Shown piece by piece: positions 41,959 to 51,605 of a stretch of 64,000 nucleotides of DNA; the stretch's first letter is position 1, and the number at the start of each line of letters is the position of its first letter. Source of the DNA: Streptomyces nigrescens (lineage in GTDB: Bacteria; Actinomycetota; Actinomycetes; Streptomycetales; Streptomycetaceae); NCBI GenBank assembly GCA_024349765.1, contig AP026073.1, forward strand, positions 4,712,001 to 4,776,000. The letters run 5' to 3'. The notes below the pieces were generated by a model that saw only the letters and a list, made by a program, of their open reading frames with translations, ran no database searches and was not told the origin of the DNA. The position numbers and the translations under genes are program-made.

Positions 41959-43043
41959 GATCACGCCACATCACACCGGCCGCCCTGCTGCTCCCCTTCG
42001 CCCTGCTGCTGGCCGGTTGCGGTGGTGCGTCGCGGGCCGGCGGAGCCGGCGGGGGGACCGACAGCGGGACCGACGGCAAGGGGTCGCTGACGCTCAACGT
42101 CGGGGACCAGAAGGGCGGTTCGGAGGCGTTGCTGCGGGCCGCCGGTGAGCTGGACGACCTGCCGTACAAGATCAAGTGGTCGACGTTCACCTCGGGGCCG
42201 CCGCTGCTGGAGGCGGTCAACGCGGGTGCCGTGGACATCGGTGCGGTCGGCAACACCCCGCCGGTGTTCGCCGCCGCGGCGAAGTCGAAGATCAAGGTGA
42301 TCGCCGCGACACACAGCAGGTCCGACGGCGAGACGATCCTGGTGAAGAAGGACTCGCCGCTGCGCAGTCCGAAGCAGCTCAAGGGCAAGTCGATCGCGGT
42401 GGCGCAGGGCAGTTCCGCGAACTACCAGTTGATCGCCTCGCTGAAGAAGGCGGGCCTGTCGCCGAAGGACGTCACGTTCAACTACCTCCAGCCGGCCGAC
42501 GCGCTCGCCGCGTTCACCCGCGGCAAGGTGGACGCCTGGGCGGTGTGGGACCCGTACACCGCCCAGGCGCTGGACCAGGCCGACGCACGGGTGCTGACCA
42601 CCGGTCAGGGCGTCGTCAACGGCCTGAGCTTCCAGGTGGCCGCGCCCTCCGCCCTGGAGGACAAGAAGAAGGCCGCGGCGCTCAAGGACTACACGGACCG
42701 GCTGCGGCGGGCGCAGAACTGGGTGTTCAAGCACCCCGACGTCTGGGCGAAGGCATGGGCGAAGGAGACCGGGCTGCCGGAGAAGGTGGCGCTGGAGGCG
42801 GTCAAGCGCACCCGGGGGACGGCGGTACAGGTCGCCGTCGACAAGGGCGCCATCGCGTCCGAGAACCAGATCGTCCACGCGTTCGCGAAGCTGAAGCTCA
42901 TCCCCCGGTCCTTCGACTTCGGGGAGTACGTCGACCCGCGCTTCAACGGTGACCTGCCGCCGTCGGACACGGCGCCGCGCACCTACGGAAAGACCGCGCG
43001 CGCCGCCGGACAGCACACGACCGCCCACGGAAAGGCCGAGTGA
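41955..43043 (+). CDS. ssuA: Sulfonate-binding lipoprotein SsuA
   Basis: A 362-aa protein with a lipoprotein signal (LLLPFALLLAGC, Cys about residue 23). The body fits the NMT1/SsuA family: LLEAVNAGAVDIGAVGNTPP, KQLKGKSIAVAQGSS, and GKVDAWAVWDPYTAQA. It captures aliphatic sulfonates outside the membrane for SsuBC. The start overlaps the ssuB stop by 4 bp. Confidence 0.92.
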   Translation: MRSRHITPAALLLPFALLLAGCGGASRAGGAGGGTDSGTDGKGSLTLNVGDQKGGSEALLRAAGELDDLPYKIKWSTFTSGPPLLEAVNAGAVDIGAVGNTPPVFAAAAKSKIKVIAATHSRSDGETILVKKDSPLRSPKQLKGKSIAVAQGSSANYQLIASLKKAGLSPKDVTFNYLQPADALAAFTRGKVDAWAVWDPYTAQALDQADARVLTTGQGVVNGLSFQVAAPSALEDKKKAAALKDYTDRLRRAQNWVFKHPDVWAKAWAKETGLPEKVALEAVKRTRGTAVQVAVDKGAIASENQIVHAFAKLKLIPRSFDFGEYVDPRFNGDLPPSDTAPRTYGKTARAAGQHTTAHGKAE

Positions 43044-43047
43044 GACC

Positions 43048-44253
43048 ATGTCCGTACACCTTCACTGGTTCCTGCCGACCGGCGGCGACGGGCGGACGCT
43101 CGTCGACCGGCATGCGTACACCGACGGGGGCATCCGGCGCGACCGCATCACCCCGGTCAGCGGCGTACGGGCACCGGACGTCGAATACCTGGCCCAAATC
43201 GCCAAGGCCGCCGAGCAGTTGGGGTTCGAGGCGGTCCTCACTCCGACCGGTACGTGGTGCGAGGACGCCTGGCTGACGACGGTGGCGCTCACCCAGGTCA
43301 CCGAGCGGCTGAAGTTCCTGGTGGCGTTCCGGCCGGGGGTGATCTCGCCGGTGCTGGCGGCGCAGATGGCGGCGACGTACCAGCGGATCTCGCGCGGGCG
43401 GCTGCTGCTGAACGTGGTGACGGGCGGCGACTCCACGGAGCAGAAGCGGTTCGGGGACCATCTCGACCATGACCGGCGGTATGCCCGTACGGACGAGTTC
43501 CTGCAGGTCGTACGCGGTGTGTGGAGCGGAAGGCCGTTCGACTTCCGGGGTGAGCACTACCAGGTGGAGGGCGGTCTGACCGCACTGCCACCGGACCCGC
43601 TGCCGCAGATCTTCTTCGGCGGGTCGTCGGCGGCCGCGGGCCCGGTCGCCGCACGGAACGTCGACGTCTATCTCACCTGGGGCGAGCCGCCCGCGCAGGT
43701 GAAGGAGAAGATCGACTGGATCCGGGGGCTCGCGGAGAAGGAGGGGCGCACGGTCCGGTTCGGCATCCGGTTGCACACCATTTCGCGGGACTCCTCCAAG
43801 GAGGCGTGGGCGACCGCCGACCGCCTGCTGGACGACCTCGATCCGGCGACCGTCGCGGCCGCCCAACAGGCCCTCGGCAGGAGCGAGTCGGTGGGCCAGC
43901 AGCGGATGCTGGCCCTGCACGGCGGCTCCCGCGACAAGCTGGAGATCGCGCCCAATCTGTGGGCGGGGGTCGGGCTGGTACGGGGCGGTGCCGGCACCGC
44001 GCTGGTCGGCAACCACGCCGAGGTCGCGGACCGGATCGAGGAGTACCACGCGCTGGGCGTCGAACACTTCGTGCTCTCCGGTTACCCGCACCTGGAGGAG
44101 GCGTACTGGTTCGGCGAGGGCGTACGGCCCGAGCTGGCCGCCCGCGGCCTGCTCCCTGCCGTGCCCTCCCCACCGGACGCCGTACCGGCAGCGAACGGCC
44201 GCCCGGCCTCCGCACCGGGCGGGGCGCCCCTACTGGTGGCGGGCGGGCGCTGA
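43048..44253 (+). CDS. ssuD: FMNH2-dependent alkanesulfonate monooxygenase SsuD
   Basis: A 401-aa luciferase-like TIM-barrel enzyme that releases sulfite from alkanesulfonates using FMNH2 and oxygen. The start MSVHLHWFLPTGGDGR, TPTGTWCEDAWLT near residue 67, RFLVAFRPG-like LKFLVAFRPGVISPVLAAQM, and LLLNVVTGGD are family hallmarks. A C-terminal extension of about 25 Pro/Ala-rich residues is present. The operon contains no SsuE flavin reductase, so reduced flavin must come from elsewhere. It starts four bases after the ssuA stop. Confidence 0.93.
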   Translation: MSVHLHWFLPTGGDGRTLVDRHAYTDGGIRRDRITPVSGVRAPDVEYLAQIAKAAEQLGFEAVLTPTGTWCEDAWLTTVALTQVTERLKFLVAFRPGVISPVLAAQMAATYQRISRGRLLLNVVTGGDSTEQKRFGDHLDHDRRYARTDEFLQVVRGVWSGRPFDFRGEHYQVEGGLTALPPDPLPQIFFGGSSAAAGPVAARNVDVYLTWGEPPAQVKEKIDWIRGLAEKEGRTVRFGIRLHTISRDSSKEAWATADRLLDDLDPATVAAAQQALGRSESVGQQRMLALHGGSRDKLEIAPNLWAGVGLVRGGAGTALVGNHAEVADRIEEYHALGVEHFVLSGYPHLEEAYWFGEGVRPELAARGLLPAVPSPPDAVPAANGRPASAPGGAPLLVAGGR

Positions 44254-44268
44254 GGGGCTGGTGGGGCG

Positions 44269-44302
44269 GGGGTCCGGGGCCGGGACCGGGGCTCCGGACC
44301 CC
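44269..44302 (+). terminator. Hairpin after ssuD
   Basis: Nine-base-pair perfect stem GGGGTCCGG / CCGGACCCC with a 16-nt GC-rich loop, 15 bp after the ssuD stop. It probably ends the ssu transcript before the next gene. Confidence 0.55.
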
Positions 44303-44353
44303 GGTAGCCACACGGCCGGGAAGAGATCACCCCCTCCCCCGGTTAGTAGAAAC

Positions 44354-45565
44354 ATGAACTACACCGGGGTGGGCGCGGGCACGGTCCCGACATCGGACGC
44401 ATTCGGCACACTCGCCACCCACCGCACCCTCGCCCCACACGACACCCTCGCCGCGCACCGCACCATCGACAGTCACAGCACCATCGACACCGAGGTCACC
44501 CAGGTCGACGTCGTGGTGATCGGCGGAGGCCAGGCCGGCCTGGCCTCCGCCTTCCACCTCCAGCGAGTGGGCTACCGGCCCGACCGCGACTTCGTCGTCC
44601 TCGACCACTCCCCCCGCCCCGGAGGCGCCTGGCAGTTCCGGTGGCCGTCGCTGACGTACGGCAAGGTGCACGGGATGCACGCGCTGCCCGGGATGGAGCT
44701 GAGCGGCGCCGATCCGGGCCGGCCGTCCGCCGAGGTGATCGGCACGTACTTCGAGACCTACGAGCAGACCTTCGGGCTGCGCGTTCACCGTCCGGTGAGC
44801 GTCCTGGCGGTTCGCGAAGGCGCGGACGGGCGCCTGCTGGTCGAGTCGTCGGAGGGGCGGTACGCGACGCGGGCCCTGATCAATGCGACCGGTACCTGGG
44901 ACCGGCCGTTCTGGCCGCGCTTCCCCGGTCAGGAGACGTTCGGCGGCCGGCAGCTGCACAGTTCCCGGTACGAGGGGCCGGAGCAGTTCCGCGGCGCGCG
45001 GGTCGTGGTGGTGGGCGGCGGAACCTCGGCCGTGCAGCAGTTGCTGGAGATCGCGCCGGTCGCGGCCGCCACGACCTGGGTGACGCGGCGGCCGCCGGTC
45101 TTCCGCGAGGGCCCGTTCGGCGAGGAGCAGGGTCGGGCGGCGGTGGCCCTCGTCGAGGAGCGGGTCCGGCAGGGCCTGCCGCCGCGGAGCGTGGTGAGCG
45201 TGACCGGGCTGCCGATGACGGACGCGATCCGGCGGGGCCGCGAGAGCGGCGTCCTGGAGCGACTCCCGCTCTTCGAACGTCTCACGCCGACCGGTGCGGT
45301 GTGGGCGGACGGCCACCGGGTGGCAGCGGACGTGATCCTCTACGCGACCGGTTTCCGGGCGGCCATCGACCACCTCGCCCCACTGAAGCTGCGCGAGCCG
45401 GGCGGCGGCATACGGATGGACGGCACCCGCACGCTGCGCGACCCCCGGGTCCACCTCGTCGGCTACGGCCCCTCCGCCAGCACCATCGGCGCCAACCGCG
45501 CGGGCCGAGCAGCCGTACGCGACATCCGCCGACTCCTGACGCTACCGCTCCAGCCTGTCCCGTGA
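44354..45565 (+). CDS. Flavin-binding monooxygenase (class B-like)
   Basis: A 403-aa protein. FAD site VVIGGGQAGLASAFHLQ (about residues 54-70), NADPH site VVVVGGGTSAVQQLLEIA (about 217-234), and the closing LYATGFRA motif (about 335) identify a class B-type or YrpB/CzcO-like flavin monooxygenase. The first 50 residues are a Thr/His/Asp-rich low-complexity stretch. No ribosome site precedes the ATG; TAGTAG lies five bases upstream, so the message may be leaderless. The end overlaps the convergent MFS gene by 24 bp. Substrate unknown; the neighbouring ssu operon suggests, but does not show, a sulfur-related role. Confidence 0.85.
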   Translation: MNYTGVGAGTVPTSDAFGTLATHRTLAPHDTLAAHRTIDSHSTIDTEVTQVDVVVIGGGQAGLASAFHLQRVGYRPDRDFVVLDHSPRPGGAWQFRWPSLTYGKVHGMHALPGMELSGADPGRPSAEVIGTYFETYEQTFGLRVHRPVSVLAVREGADGRLLVESSEGRYATRALINATGTWDRPFWPRFPGQETFGGRQLHSSRYEGPEQFRGARVVVVGGGTSAVQQLLEIAPVAAATTWVTRRPPVFREGPFGEEQGRAAVALVEERVRQGLPPRSVVSVTGLPMTDAIRRGRESGVLERLPLFERLTPTGAVWADGHRVAADVILYATGFRAAIDHLAPLKLREPGGGIRMDGTRTLRDPRVHLVGYGPSASTIGANRAGRAAVRDIRRLLTLPLQPVP

Positions 45566-46846
45566 AGTCTCCGGAAGCGTGAGGTAGACGACGAACGAGA
45601 CCAGGCAGAGCGCGGACACGTACCAGGGGAAGAGACCCGCGTGGCCGGCCTGCTTGAACCAGGTGCCGACGTACGGGGCGGTGCCGCCGAAGAGCGCGAC
45701 GGTGAGGGAGTACGGGAAGCCGATGCCGGCGGCGCGCACCCGCGCGGGGAAGACCTCGGCGTTCACGGCCGCGGCGACCGCGGTGTAGCCGGTGAGCAGC
45801 ACCATGCCCGCGCACTGCACCAGCAGCAGGGAGACGAACGCGTCGGTGACGAGGTGGAGCAGGGGAACCGCGAGGACCGCGAAGCCCAGCGAGAAGCCGA
45901 GCAGCAGCGGTTTGCGGCCGATGCGGTCCGAGAGCAGGCCGCCGAGCGGCTGGAGCAGGGCGAAGAACGCGAGCGAGAGGGTCCCGACGATGAGTGAATC
46001 GCCCTTGTCGAAGCCGGCGTTGACCTGGGCGTAGGTGGGGAGGTAGGTCGTCCAGGTGTAGTAGGCGATGGTGCCGCCGGCGGTGATGCCGCAGATCAGC
46101 AGGGACTGGCGGGGGTGGCGGCGGAGCGCCTCGAAGAGGCCGGGGCGGTCGGCGGCCTGCTGTTCGACACTGCGGGTTTCCTGTGCGCCACGGCGGATCC
46201 ACAGGCCCAGCAGGCTCAGCAGCGCACCCCCGAGGAAGGCCACCCGCCAGCCCCACTGGGCCATCTGCTGTTCGGTGAGCAGCCCGGCGAGCAGCGCCGC
46301 CGTGCCGGAGGCCAGGAGCTGGCCGAGGGTCGTGGAGACGTACTGGAAGCTGGAGAACAGGCCGCGGCGGCCGGGGCCGGCGGACTCGACGAGGAAGGTC
46401 GTGGAGGCGGCGAATTCGCCGCCGACGGACAGGCCCTGGACGAGACGGGCGAGGACCAGCACGACCGGCGCGAGGAGGCCGGTGGTGGCGTAGGTGGGGG
46501 TGAGGGCGACGAGCAGGCTGCCGCCGCCCATGAGCAGGATGGTCACGGTCAGTGCGGTGCGCCGGCCGCGGCGGTCGGCGACGGCGCCCATCAGCAGCCC
46601 GCCGACCGGCCGCATGAAGAATCCGACGGCGAAGACGGCGAAGGTGGAGAGCAGCGGCACCAGGGAGTTGCCGGCGCCCTTGGGGAAGACCTGGTCGGCG
46701 AAGTAGACGGCCAGGAAGGAGTACGCGTACCAGTCGTACCACTCGACGGCGTTGCCTATGGAGGCGGCGGCCAGCTGGCGCAGCCGGGAGGCCGGGCGGC
46801 CGCCGTCCGGCGCCAGGTCCGCGGTGAGTTTTTCGGCGTTCGACAT
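45542..46846 (-). CDS. MHS-family (ProP/KgtP/ShiA-like) carboxylate transporter
   Basis: A 434-aa protein with twelve helices. ASIGNAVEWYDWYAYSFLAVYF near the N-terminus is the signature of the metabolite:H+ symporter family, and MGAVADRRGRRTALTVTILLMG is the motif-A loop. GRLVQGLSVGGEF-like LARLVQGLSVGGEFAAS is also typical. It is divergent from lutABC, so lactate or a related acid is a reasonable substrate, by position only. The ATG at 46846 has AGGACC upstream. Confidence 0.88.
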   Translation of the reverse strand: MSNAEKLTADLAPDGGRPASRLRQLAAASIGNAVEWYDWYAYSFLAVYFADQVFPKGAGNSLVPLLSTFAVFAVGFFMRPVGGLLMGAVADRRGRRTALTVTILLMGGGSLLVALTPTYATTGLLAPVVLVLARLVQGLSVGGEFAASTTFLVESAGPGRRGLFSSFQYVSTTLGQLLASGTAALLAGLLTEQQMAQWGWRVAFLGGALLSLLGLWIRRGAQETRSVEQQAADRPGLFEALRRHPRQSLLICGITAGGTIAYYTWTTYLPTYAQVNAGFDKGDSLIVGTLSLAFFALLQPLGGLLSDRIGRKPLLLGFSLGFAVLAVPLLHLVTDAFVSLLLVQCAGMVLLTGYTAVAAAVNAEVFPARVRAAGIGFPYSLTVALFGGTAPYVGTWFKQAGHAGLFPWYVSALCLVSFVVYLTLPETSRDRLER

Positions 46847-46967
46847 GGTCCTCCGCTCCGGTTCTTCTCCTCGGCCGGCTGCTGGGGCAGGATGAGCCGA
46901 CAGGTGATCATGTACCGCGGAAGCGGATGGCCGCCAGAGGCCGGAGCGGCCGAAAGGAGATGGCAAC

Positions 46968-47825
46968 GTGCGCGTAGCACTGTTCGTCACCTGTATCAAC
47001 GATCTGCTGCAGCCGCGGACGGGCCGGGCGGTGGTGACGTTGCTGGAGCGGCTGGGGGTGGAGGTCGGCTTCCCCGAGGAGCAGAGCTGCTGTGGGCAGC
47101 CGCAGTTCAACACCGGCTACCGGCATGCGACCGAGCCGCTGGTGCGGCGCTTCGACCGGGCGTTCCGGGAGTACGACTACGTGGTCACGCCGTCCGGTTC
47201 GTGTGCGGCGATGGTGCGGGACAACTACCCGCGGATCGGGGCGAAAGCGGCCGCCGAGGGGCGCGGCCGGGAGCTCGCGGAGGCCGCGGCGCTGGCGGTG
47301 CCGAAGACGTACGAGCTGACCGAGTTCCTGGTGGACGTGCTGAAGGTGGAGGACGTCGGCGCGTACTACCCGCATACGGTGACGTACCACCCGACCTGTC
47401 ACGGGCTGCGGATGCTGGGGCTGGGCGACCGTCCGTTGCGGCTGCTGCGGCATGTGAAGGGGCTGGAGTTGCGGGAGCTGCCGGGTGCCGAGGAGTGCTG
47501 CGGTTTCGGCGGCACGTTCGCGGTGAAGAACCCGGCGGTTTCGGTGGCGATGGGCGCCGACAAGGTGCGGCATGTGCTCGGCACCGGGGCGGAGGCGGTG
47601 TGCACGGTCGACAACTCGTGTCTGCTGCACATCGGCGGCCTGTTGACGCGGCAGGGCGCGGCGGTCCGGCCGGTGCACATCGCGGAGATCTTGGCCGGTA
47701 CGGAGGCCGGTACCGAGGAGAGGCCCACTACGGACCGTGCGGAGGGTGGCCCCCCTACGGACCGTTCGGCGAGAGGTACCGGCACCGGGGACAGTGGGCG
47801 CGGGACGGAAGGTGGCGGGCGATGA
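46968..47825 (+). CDS. lutA: L-lactate utilisation Fe-S protein LutA
   Basis: A 285-aa protein with two CCG domains (EEQSCCGQPQFN near residue 39; GAEECCGFGGTFAVKNP near residue 180), which bind a non-cubane Fe-S cluster as in LutA/YkgE and HdrB. The GTG at 46968 is preceded by AAAGGAGA. The C-terminal 45 residues are an extra Thr/Gly/Arg-rich tail. With LutB and LutC it oxidises L-lactate to pyruvate. The stop overlaps the lutB start (ATGA). Confidence 0.92.
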   Translation: MRVALFVTCINDLLQPRTGRAVVTLLERLGVEVGFPEEQSCCGQPQFNTGYRHATEPLVRRFDRAFREYDYVVTPSGSCAAMVRDNYPRIGAKAAAEGRGRELAEAAALAVPKTYELTEFLVDVLKVEDVGAYYPHTVTYHPTCHGLRMLGLGDRPLRLLRHVKGLELRELPGAEECCGFGGTFAVKNPAVSVAMGADKVRHVLGTGAEAVCTVDNSCLLHIGGLLTRQGAAVRPVHIAEILAGTEAGTEERPTTDRAEGGPPTDRSARGTGTGDSGRGTEGGGR

Positions 47826-49324
47826 CTGGAACCTATCTGGGCATGCCGGCCTTTCCGCGGGCCGCGGCCGGCTCGACGCGGGATGCGCGGTTGCGCGCGA
47901 ACCTCACGCACGCCACGCACACCATCCGCGACAAGCGGGCCAGGGCCGTGGCGGAGCTGGACGACTGGGCGCAGTTGCGGGCCGCGGGGGCCGCGGTGAA
48001 GGACCGTACGCTGCTCCGTCTCGACCGGTATCTGGAGCAGCTGGAGGCGGCGGTCGTCGCGGCGGGCGGCCGGGTGCACTGGGCGGCCGATGCGGCGGAG
48101 GCCAATCGGATCGTCACGGAACTGGTGCGGGAGACCGGTGAGCGGGAGGTCGTCAAGGTCAAGTCGATGGCGACGCAGGAGATCGGGCTCAACGAGGCGT
48201 TGGAGCAGGCCGGGATCCGGGCGTACGAGACGGATCTGGCGGAGTTGATCGTGCAGCTCGGGGAGGATCTGCCGTCGCACATCCTGGTGCCGGCGATCCA
48301 TCGCAACCGTGCGGAGATCCGTGACATCTTCCGGCGGGAGATGGGGCGTTGGGGGCGTCCGGCGCCGGAGGGGCTGTCCGATGCGCCGGCGGAGCTGGCG
48401 GAGGCGGCGCGGCTGCATCTGCGGGAGAAGTTCCTGGCCGCGAAGGTCGGGATTTCCGGGGCGAATTTCATGGTGGCCGAGACCGGCACGCTGGTGGTGG
48501 TGGAGTCGGAGGGCAACGGGCGGATGTGTCTGACCCTGCCGGAGACGCTGATCTCGGTCGTGGGCATCGAGAAGGTGGTCCCGACGTGGCAGGACCTGGA
48601 GATCTTCCTGCAGTTGCTGCCGCGCTCGTCCACCGCGGAGCGGATGAATCCGTACACCTCGACGTGGACGGGGACGGTGGACGGGGACGGGCCGCGGACG
48701 TTCCATCTGGTGCTGCTGGACAACGGGCGGACGGACACGCTGGCCGATTCGGTCGGGCGTCAGGCGCTGCGCTGTATCCGTTGTTCGGCGTGTCTCAATG
48801 TGTGTCCGGTGTACGAGCGGGCCGGTGGGCATGCCTACGGGTCGCCGTATCCGGGGCCGATCGGTGCCATTCTCACTCCGCAACTCCGGGGCCTGGCGGG
48901 TCCGTTGGAGGAGTCGCTGCCGTATGCGTCGTCCTTGTGCGGGGCGTGTTACGAGGTGTGTCCGGTCGCCATCGACATCCCGGAGGTGCTGGTGCATCTG
49001 CGCGAGCGGGTGGTGGAGGGCGGTCCGGGTGTCCGTCGCGGGGCCCGGGTGGTACTGAAACCGGCCAAAGGCCATGCCGCGGAGCGGGCGGCGATGCGGG
49101 CGGCGGCCTGGGCGTTCGATCATCCGGGGGTGCTGCGCCGCGGGATGCGGCTGGCGGCGCGGACGCGGGGGCTGCATCCGCGGCGGTTGCCGGGGCCGGG
49201 GCGGGCGTGGTCGCAGGATCGTGATCTTCCGGTGGTGCCGCCGGAGTCGTTCCGTGACTGGTGGCGGCGGACCCGTGGCGGGTCGTCCGGGCAGCCGTCG
49301 CGTGGGGAGGGAGACGCCGGATGA
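47822..49324 (+). CDS. lutB: L-lactate utilisation Fe-S protein LutB
   Basis: A 500-aa protein with an N-terminal LUD domain (about 60-300; VVKVKSMATQEIGLNEALEQ, ISGANFMVAETGTLVVVESEG) and a C-terminal pair of 4Fe-4S motifs (CIRCSACLNVCPVY near residue 320; CGACYEVCPVAIDIP near residue 378). The last 90 residues match the usual LutB C-terminal region. It overlaps lutA and lutC by 4 bp each. Confidence 0.93.
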   Translation: MTGTYLGMPAFPRAAAGSTRDARLRANLTHATHTIRDKRARAVAELDDWAQLRAAGAAVKDRTLLRLDRYLEQLEAAVVAAGGRVHWAADAAEANRIVTELVRETGEREVVKVKSMATQEIGLNEALEQAGIRAYETDLAELIVQLGEDLPSHILVPAIHRNRAEIRDIFRREMGRWGRPAPEGLSDAPAELAEAARLHLREKFLAAKVGISGANFMVAETGTLVVVESEGNGRMCLTLPETLISVVGIEKVVPTWQDLEIFLQLLPRSSTAERMNPYTSTWTGTVDGDGPRTFHLVLLDNGRTDTLADSVGRQALRCIRCSACLNVCPVYERAGGHAYGSPYPGPIGAILTPQLRGLAGPLEESLPYASSLCGACYEVCPVAIDIPEVLVHLRERVVEGGPGVRRGARVVLKPAKGHAAERAAMRAAAWAFDHPGVLRRGMRLAARTRGLHPRRLPGPGRAWSQDRDLPVVPPESFRDWWRRTRGGSSGQPSRGEGDAG

Positions 49325-50007
49325 GCAGCAGGGATGTGGTGTTGGCACGGGTGCGGCGGGCGCTTGCCGAGGTGCCGCGGGACGGCGGGCCGGGTGGTGC
49401 GGGGGCGGGTGCGCCGCCGTTGGTACGTGACTACCGGCGGGTGCACGGGGCGCGTACGACGGCGGAGACGGTGGAGCTGCTGGCCGAGAACCTGGCGGAG
49501 TACCGGGCGTCGGTGCACCGCAGTGATGCGGCCGGGCTGCCGGCGCTGATCGGCCGGCTGCTGGCGGAGCGGGGTGCGCGGAGGGTGGTGGTGCCGCGGG
49601 GGCTGGAGCCGGGGTGGCTGGCCGAGGTGCGGGCCGAGGTGGTCGAGGACCGGGCGGAGCAGACGGCGCGGGAGCTGGATGCGGTGGACAGTGTGGTGAC
49701 GGGGTGCGCGGTGGCGATTGCCGAGACCGGCACGCTCGTCCTGGATGCCGGGCCTGACCAGGGGCGACGGCGGATCACGCTGGTGCCGGATCATCATGTG
49801 TGCGTGGTCCGGGTGCCCGGGCAGGTGGTCGGTTCGGTGCCCGAGGCGTTGCCGCGGCTGGTTCCCGGGCGGCCGCTGACGTGGATTTCCGGGCCTTCGG
49901 CCACCAGTGACATCGAGTTGGACCGGGTGGAGGGGGTGCACGGTCCGCGGACGCTGGAGGTGGTTCTGGTCGAGGCGGCCGGGGCCGGCGGCGCGGGCGG
50001 GGGCTGA
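49321..50007 (+). CDS. lutC: L-lactate utilisation protein LutC
   Basis: A 228-aa LUD-domain protein (VTGCAVAIAETGTLVLDAG, ITLVPDHHVCVVR, ISGPSATSDIELDRVEGVHGPR). It has no Fe-S motif and completes the LutABC complex. The ATG at 49321 overlaps the lutB stop. It is the last gene of the operon. Confidence 0.93.
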   Translation: MSSRDVVLARVRRALAEVPRDGGPGGAGAGAPPLVRDYRRVHGARTTAETVELLAENLAEYRASVHRSDAAGLPALIGRLLAERGARRVVVPRGLEPGWLAEVRAEVVEDRAEQTARELDAVDSVVTGCAVAIAETGTLVLDAGPDQGRRRITLVPDHHVCVVRVPGQVVGSVPEALPRLVPGRPLTWISGPSATSDIELDRVEGVHGPRTLEVVLVEAAGAGGAGGG

Positions 50008-50144
50008 GGGACGGGTCCCGCGGGTGGCCGGAGGGCGACCGCGACAGGTGTGCGACCCCGCTGTCAGTGGGGATTCCTAGACTGATCGGGATGTCTTTCG
50101 CACGCTCGGTGCGGGGGCCTGCGCCCGGGGGGAGGGAGCGGACC

Positions 50145-51545
50145 ATGCTGCGGCAGGAGGTCGGCGCACGGCGTTCCGGCGTGGCCGGGGGCGGGTCCGC
50201 ACCGGTTCCGGGGCCGCCGTCCTTGTCCGCCGGGTCGCCGTCGGCTCCGTCCCGGCTGTTGACGTGGCTGGCGCGGCTGGGGGTGCCGGCGGCGGCGTTC
50301 GCGGTGTTCCAGACGCTGGTGGGGATCCTGCCGCAGAATCTGGCCGGTGAGGCGGCGCGGTACTGCCTGGCGGCGACGGCCGGGGTCGGGGTGGGTGCGG
50401 TGGTGTGGCTGTCGGCGGCGCTGGTGCGGGCCCGGGGCGCGGCCGCGGCGGGTGGCGGGGTGCCGCCGCCGGGGCCGGTGGCGTCGCCGGCGGGTTCGCT
50501 GCCGGAGTTGATGGACGGTGCGTACGCGGCGTTACGGCGCGGGCTGTCGGTGATCGAGGTGCCCGGGCACGGTCCGTTGACGGGCTGGCCGCATTCCCTG
50601 GCGGAGAGCGAACCGCCGGTGCATCCGACGGCGTTCGGCACGGCGTACGGGCTGCATCTGCTGCTGGACATCGCGCCGTTCGACGGGCGGATACGCGCGG
50701 GTGAGGTGGCGGAGACGTTGTGGCGGCTGCGGCTTCCGGGTGGCGGCTGGGCGGCGCGTTCGCAGGGCAGCGGGGCGCGTCCGGAGGTGACCGCGGTGGT
50801 GCTGGGGGCGCTGGCCCGGGCGGGTGCGGATCCGCGACTGCTGGAGGCCGAGATCCATTCCTGTGAGGCGTTGCTGGATCCGGATCACGATGCGTTCGGT
50901 CTGGCGAACACCTACGTGGTGACGAATGTGCTGCGGGGGCTGTTGCGTGCGGCGCCGGGTTCGGCGTCGCTGGGCGGACTGCGGGCGGTGCTGGTCAACG
51001 GTGCCACGGGGGATCCGGGGCGGGGCCATCACCGTTGCTGGGGTGCGGCGTTGGCGACGGGTCGGGGCAATCCGGCGCCGTCGGCGGTGCACACGGCGCG
51101 GGCGGTGGTGACGCTGGACCGGGCCGCGCGGGTGCTGGGTGAGGACGCCCGGCAGCGTGCGGTGCGGGAGGAGGGGCTGCGCTGGTTGCTGGCGGGGGCG
51201 GCGCTGCCGGGGGCGGGTGCGGCCGATCTGGCGAACTGCCAGGAGGAGGTGCGGCGGCCGTGGCAGGACGATCCGCTGCATCAGGAACTGTTGTCGGTGC
51301 GGCATTTCGGGGCGGCGTGGGTGGCGCGGGCGCTGATGACGGACGGGGCGCGGCAGATCGCGGCGGAGGGGGTGGGGCTGCCGGTGTGGGAGGCCCAGCT
51401 GGGCGCCGCGGTGGCGCGGGTGCGGGCCATGCAGCGGGGCGGGGTGTGGCGTTGGGACGACGGGCCGATGGGCAATCCGGTGTGGATGGCGTATCAGGGG
51501 CTGTCGGTGCTGCGGCGGTATGCGCTGATGTCCTACCGGCCGTGA
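50145..51545 (+). CDS. Membrane-anchored alpha/alpha-toroid (prenyltransferase/cyclase-like) protein
   Basis: A 466-aa protein. The ATG at 50145 is chosen for GGAGGGA upstream; ATG 50091 and GTG 50067 are in frame but poorly preceded. Two hydrophobic helices (about 45-70, 80-100: VPAAAFAVFQTLVGILPQ and ATAGVGVGAVVWLSAALVRA) are followed by an all-helical domain with repeats such as TLWRLRLPGGGWAARSQG and PNxVWMAYQGL-like PVWMAYQGLSVL. These resemble terpenoid-cyclase or prenyltransferase toroid repeats. The DCTAE or DxDD catalytic motifs were not found, so enzyme activity is doubtful. It is followed after 60 bp by a cupin-like gene. Function unknown. Confidence 0.65.
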   Translation: MLRQEVGARRSGVAGGGSAPVPGPPSLSAGSPSAPSRLLTWLARLGVPAAAFAVFQTLVGILPQNLAGEAARYCLAATAGVGVGAVVWLSAALVRARGAAAAGGGVPPPGPVASPAGSLPELMDGAYAALRRGLSVIEVPGHGPLTGWPHSLAESEPPVHPTAFGTAYGLHLLLDIAPFDGRIRAGEVAETLWRLRLPGGGWAARSQGSGARPEVTAVVLGALARAGADPRLLEAEIHSCEALLDPDHDAFGLANTYVVTNVLRGLLRAAPGSASLGGLRAVLVNGATGDPGRGHHRCWGAALATGRGNPAPSAVHTARAVVTLDRAARVLGEDARQRAVREEGLRWLLAGAALPGAGAADLANCQEEVRRPWQDDPLHQELLSVRHFGAAWVARALMTDGARQIAAEGVGLPVWEAQLGAAVARVRAMQRGGVWRWDDGPMGNPVWMAYQGLSVLRRYALMSYRP

Positions 51546-51605
51546 GGCCGGCGGGGTGCGGGACCTGGCGGGCCGGCGGGCGGTGCCGGTGGACGGGAGG
51601 CGGAG

